A stretch of DNA of 14,137 nucleotides from Granulicatella adiacens (lineage in GTDB: Bacteria; Bacillota; Bacilli; Lactobacillales; Aerococcaceae): positions 1 to 14,137 of the forward strand of contig JAGZLX010000043.1 of the NCBI GenBank assembly GCA_018364485.1, given 5' to 3'. Below are positions 14,031 to 14,137 of this stretch, in pieces. The notes under the pieces are model-generated. The model saw only the letters and a program-made list of their open reading frames with translations. It was not told where the DNA came from and searched no databases. The position numbers were made by a program, and so were the translations under genes. Numbering within the stretch: the stretch's first letter is position 1; every line of letters begins with the position of its first letter.

Positions 14031-14137
14031 TGGTAAAATGAATAAGATGCAATAGGTGTAGCTACCTATTTGTAGTACTTTTATGAGATTTAAAATGTTC
14101 ACCGATTTAAAAATAGTGGTGAAAATAAAAAAGGAGT
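14031..14137 (+). promoter_or_regulatory. Promoter, structured leader and ribosome site of the next gene (probably secA)
   Basis: An extended -10 TGGTAAAAT (14031-14039) follows the second terminator; no clear -35 is seen. The leader holds a hairpin AATAGGT/ACCTATT (14051-14057 with 14064-14070) and a looser one TTCACC/GGTGAA (14098-14103 with 14118-14123). AAGGAG (14131-14136) ends the window, so the start codon lies just outside. In most Firmicutes hpf is followed by secA; that identity is inference from synteny. Confidence 0.6.

Overview
The window looks like chromosomal DNA from a low-GC Gram-positive bacterium of the order Lactobacillales. The sequence has AT-rich spacers, strong purine-rich ribosome binding sites, ATG, GTG and TTG starts, and T-tailed intrinsic terminators. 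The gene content (a Vex/Vnc-type ABC transporter with two-component system, an ATP-type PEP carboxykinase joined to oxaloacetate decarboxylase genes, comFA-comFC, long-form hpf) fits a streptococcus- or Carnobacteriaceae-like organism such as Granulicatella. The genus is a guess from gene content and was not tested. No mobile element, CRISPR array, tRNA or rRNA was found.

Region 1 (1-4498, + strand): the 3' end of an FtsX-type permease (vex1-like), an ABC ATPase (vex2-like), a second permease (vex3-like), a response regulator (vncR-like) and a sensor kinase (vncS-like). This gene order and these protein sizes match the pneumococcal vex123-vncRS locus. A palindrome and an extended -10 sit just before vncR, which appears to start at TTG. 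A strong terminator ends the unit.

Region 2 (4499-9616, + strand): a promoter with CcpA (cre)-like sequence and a perfect 9-bp dyad, then pckA, oadA, an oadG-like gene, a biotin-carrier gene and oadB, closed by a terminator. PckA interconverts PEP and oxaloacetate. The Oad proteins would decarboxylate oxaloacetate to pyruvate and export Na+. The most striking point in the window is the carrier protein: the biotin-acceptor lysine of the EAMKM motif is methionine (EAMMM, residue 92). All the catalytic residues I can check in the carboxyltransferase and the membrane subunit are intact.

Region 3 (9617-11763, + strand): comFA and comFC, overlapping by ATGA, encode late DNA-uptake competence proteins. 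After them come two back-to-back copies of a perfect 16-bp palindrome and a bidirectional terminator.

Region 4 (11764-14137): gldA (glycerol dehydrogenase, - strand) and hpf (ribosome hibernation factor, + strand) diverge from a 410-bp spacer. The gldA promoter is near-consensus and holds a 13/14 match to the cre consensus. The hpf promoter has a 12/14 cre-like match. Together with pckA, three promoters in the window look as if they could answer to carbon catabolite control. The window ends in the leader and ribosome binding site of an unseen + strand gene, probably secA by usual Firmicutes synteny.
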